DNA of 64,000 bases from Argentina anserina (Eukaryota; Streptophyta; Magnoliopsida; Rosales; Rosaceae): NCBI RefSeq assembly GCF_933775445.1, contig NC_065872.1, positions 22,878,001 through 22,942,000 of the forward strand. The letters are read 5' to 3'. Made by a program: the position numbers and the translations under genes. Below the pieces are notes generated by a model. It was not told where the DNA came from and ran no database searches. It saw only the letters and a list, made by a program, of their open reading frames with translations. Below, one piece after another: positions 62,606 to 64,000 of this stretch; position 1 is the stretch's first letter; each line of letters opens with the position of its first letter.

Positions 62606-62608
<3 letters not shown>

Positions 62609-62651
<43 letters not shown>
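62609..62651. repeat. (AT)n microsatellite
   Basis: About 20 TA units immediately left of a MITE, a usual insertion setting. Confidence 0.95.
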
Positions 62652-62654
<3 letters not shown>

Positions 62655-62655
62655 G

Positions 62656-63057
62656 GGCCCTTCCACTAAGGGATACTTTTTTTTGGGTCTTTTAAAGGGA
62701 TATCTCATTCACAATTTTTTTGATTACATTTTCACATTTCCAACGTTCAACTTTTAGAGTCTAATGTGTAGATCACATCCGTAAAATTTCAGCCAAAATG
62801 GTGATCGTTAAAGTATCAAACTTAGTGAAAACAATGAATGCATCAAATCTGTCAAACTGGAACCGTTCATATTTATAAGTTTAAATTCCAGTTTTGAATG
62901 CCTTAAACACCTCCATTTTGGCTGAAATTTTACAGACGTGATCTATATATTAGACTCTAGAAGTTGAATAGTGGAGATGTGAAAATATAATCGAGAAGTT
63001 GGTCAAGTGACCTATCTCTTTTTTAAACCAAAAACAAAATCCCTCACTAAAAGGGCC
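62656..63057. repeat. TIR MITE, same family as 43076-43472
   Basis: GGCCCTT at the left and AAGGGCC at the right are inverted. Inner segments such as AAATTTCAGCCAAAATGG and its complement form a longer imperfect hairpin. It shares AATCTGTCAAAC and ACCGTTCA with the GrpE-proximal MITE. Confidence 0.65.
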
Positions 63058-63298
63058 ATGTATATATAATAGCCCATTTACTTAATCAAATAACATCTTT
63101 GATTGATTACATCCTTATCAAACAAGCACATTGCCATCCTTTCTGATTCAACAAAGCCACCTACATGCCTTCTGATCAATTCCCACCCCACTAGTCTCAT
63201 GCAAAACCAGACTTGAACAAGATGAAATGTAGTTGTTTACAAGATTCAGAAGCCTTGCCAAGCAAAACACTTTAGTATGCTTCCAATTGAGCTAGACT

Positions 63299-63903
63299 AT
63301 GGTTTCCAGTGCTAAGAAGCTTAAAGATGAGAGATGTACTTACATATTGTACGTTTTCCGGATTCAACCACGGCGGCAAATCAATGTCCTCAAAGAGATA
63401 AACGGTAGCGGCAGCACTATATTCAAATTCGCTGAAACACAGCGGCAACATATTAAGGATGATGACAACTTGTCAATTACATGCATGAAGAAGGCGACAG
63501 ATTGGAGAAAGATCTTAATACCTAAAGGTATGGAGATTCATCCAGCAGGTCTGCAAAGCCATTGATATCTGCTCCGTTGAGTACATTGATGAAGGCTTCA
63601 AATTATTTTTACCAGAAGTTTTCATTACAGAAGGATGAAGGAGCTGCGGGGAAATTCCATGGAATATGAGTTTCTTTGCCTCGAATAGGGATACGAGTCG
63701 AACAAGAAGTACCTCCTTAATGATAAAAAATATTGGAAGGGATTTGTTATCTGTCAACACACAAAAGAGTTGTTCCCAATTTGTTCTCGGTTAAGAAAGC
63801 GAATTCATGAAGCGGGACTCTCAGTCTATGTCTTCTCTTTGGTCAAACTTAAGGAGACTTTACAATCAATCAAGCAAGCAACATATTCTTTTCTAGCATA
63901 ACA
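63299..63903 (+). pseudogene. Unrecognised decayed coding region
   Basis: Plus-strand reading with protein-like composition that changes frame at about 63560 and 63640 and has a TAG near 63686. Segments: VSSAKKLKDERC..WRKILIPKGMEIHPAG, then IDICSVEYIDEGFKLFLPE, then YLLNDKKYWKGFVICQHTKEL..RKRIHEAGLSVYVFS, ending at a TAA near 63901. I do not recognise the family. Roughly 200 residues remain, perhaps from a longer gene. Confidence 0.4.
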
Positions 63904-64000
63904 AGCAAGACTCCCCCGTGATAACATAACATATGTACCATGTATATATATATAGTCTTTATCTAGAGTGAAGCTTCACTATGAAATTATAGAGTGAAGT

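Noticed and set aside
1..64000. tRNA or rRNA genes, CRISPR arrays, prokaryotic operons
   Set aside because: None seen. The window is plant nuclear DNA with spliced genes and transposons.

Overview
The window is nuclear DNA of a flowering plant, most likely a eudicot. The evidence is GT-AG split genes with plant homologues (a C-type lectin receptor-like kinase, an ELMO-domain protein, plastid-type GrpE and RbfA, a MATE transporter), copia, Ty3/gypsy, hAT, PIF/Harbinger and Mutator-like elements, and AT-rich intergenic DNA. A Rosaceae source is plausible but is only an impression. No prokaryotic, viral or organellar genome segment is seen.

Layout. 1-10.4 kb: gene-poor, with a 1.0 kb Mutator-like TIR element (766-1786), a decayed 5.2 kb copia element (2641-7819) and a possible spliced non-coding transcript on the minus strand. 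10.4-24.1 kb: two plus-strand genes, the C-type lectin receptor-like kinase (11063-14170, 5 exons, complete) and an ELMO-domain gene (15207-24089, about 9 coding exons). A large intron of the ELMO gene holds a 1.06 kb near-perfect palindrome. 24.1-29.4 kb: intergenic, with a 2.2 kb hAT element (8-bp TSD) that contains exon-like segments. 29.4-36.6 kb: a minus-strand MATE (DETOXIFICATION) gene. It is broken by a 3.3 kb LTR-type insertion in exon 2 (TSD AACAA), a nonsense codon and frameshifts, and it carries a 1.03 kb hAT element in one intron. That hAT element contains an intronless, still-open fragment of the autophagy gene ATG8.

37-39.4 kb: another hAT-like element and an unrecognised decayed ORF. 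39.6-49.2 kb: two minus-strand genes for plastid proteins, GrpE (3 exons, 340 aa) and RbfA (3 exons, 233 aa). Their first exons share a near-identical transit-peptide and 5'-leader segment, which suggests that a partial duplication supplied the targeting sequence of one of them. 49.3-58.4 kb: TIR elements (one with telomere-like internal repeats, one with a captured terminal exon), a weak retrotransposon-like region and a truncated Ty3/gypsy 3' end with a 2.2 kb LTR. 58.5-62.3 kb: a complete PIF/Harbinger element (TSD TTA, TIRs, convergent transposase and Myb-like genes). Its transposase has lost one catalytic Asp and carries a frameshift. 62.3-64 kb: a TIR MITE and an unrecognised decayed coding region.

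How it fits together: four host genes appear functional (lectin kinase, ELMO, GrpE, RbfA), although the ELMO gene has an unresolved first splice junction. GrpE serves the plastid Hsp70 cycle and RbfA plastid 30S maturation. The most interesting content is how transposons and local duplication have rearranged gene pieces: ATG8 in a hAT, spliced-exon-like DNA in a second hAT, a terminal exon in a TIR element, and a transit peptide shared by two neighbouring genes.
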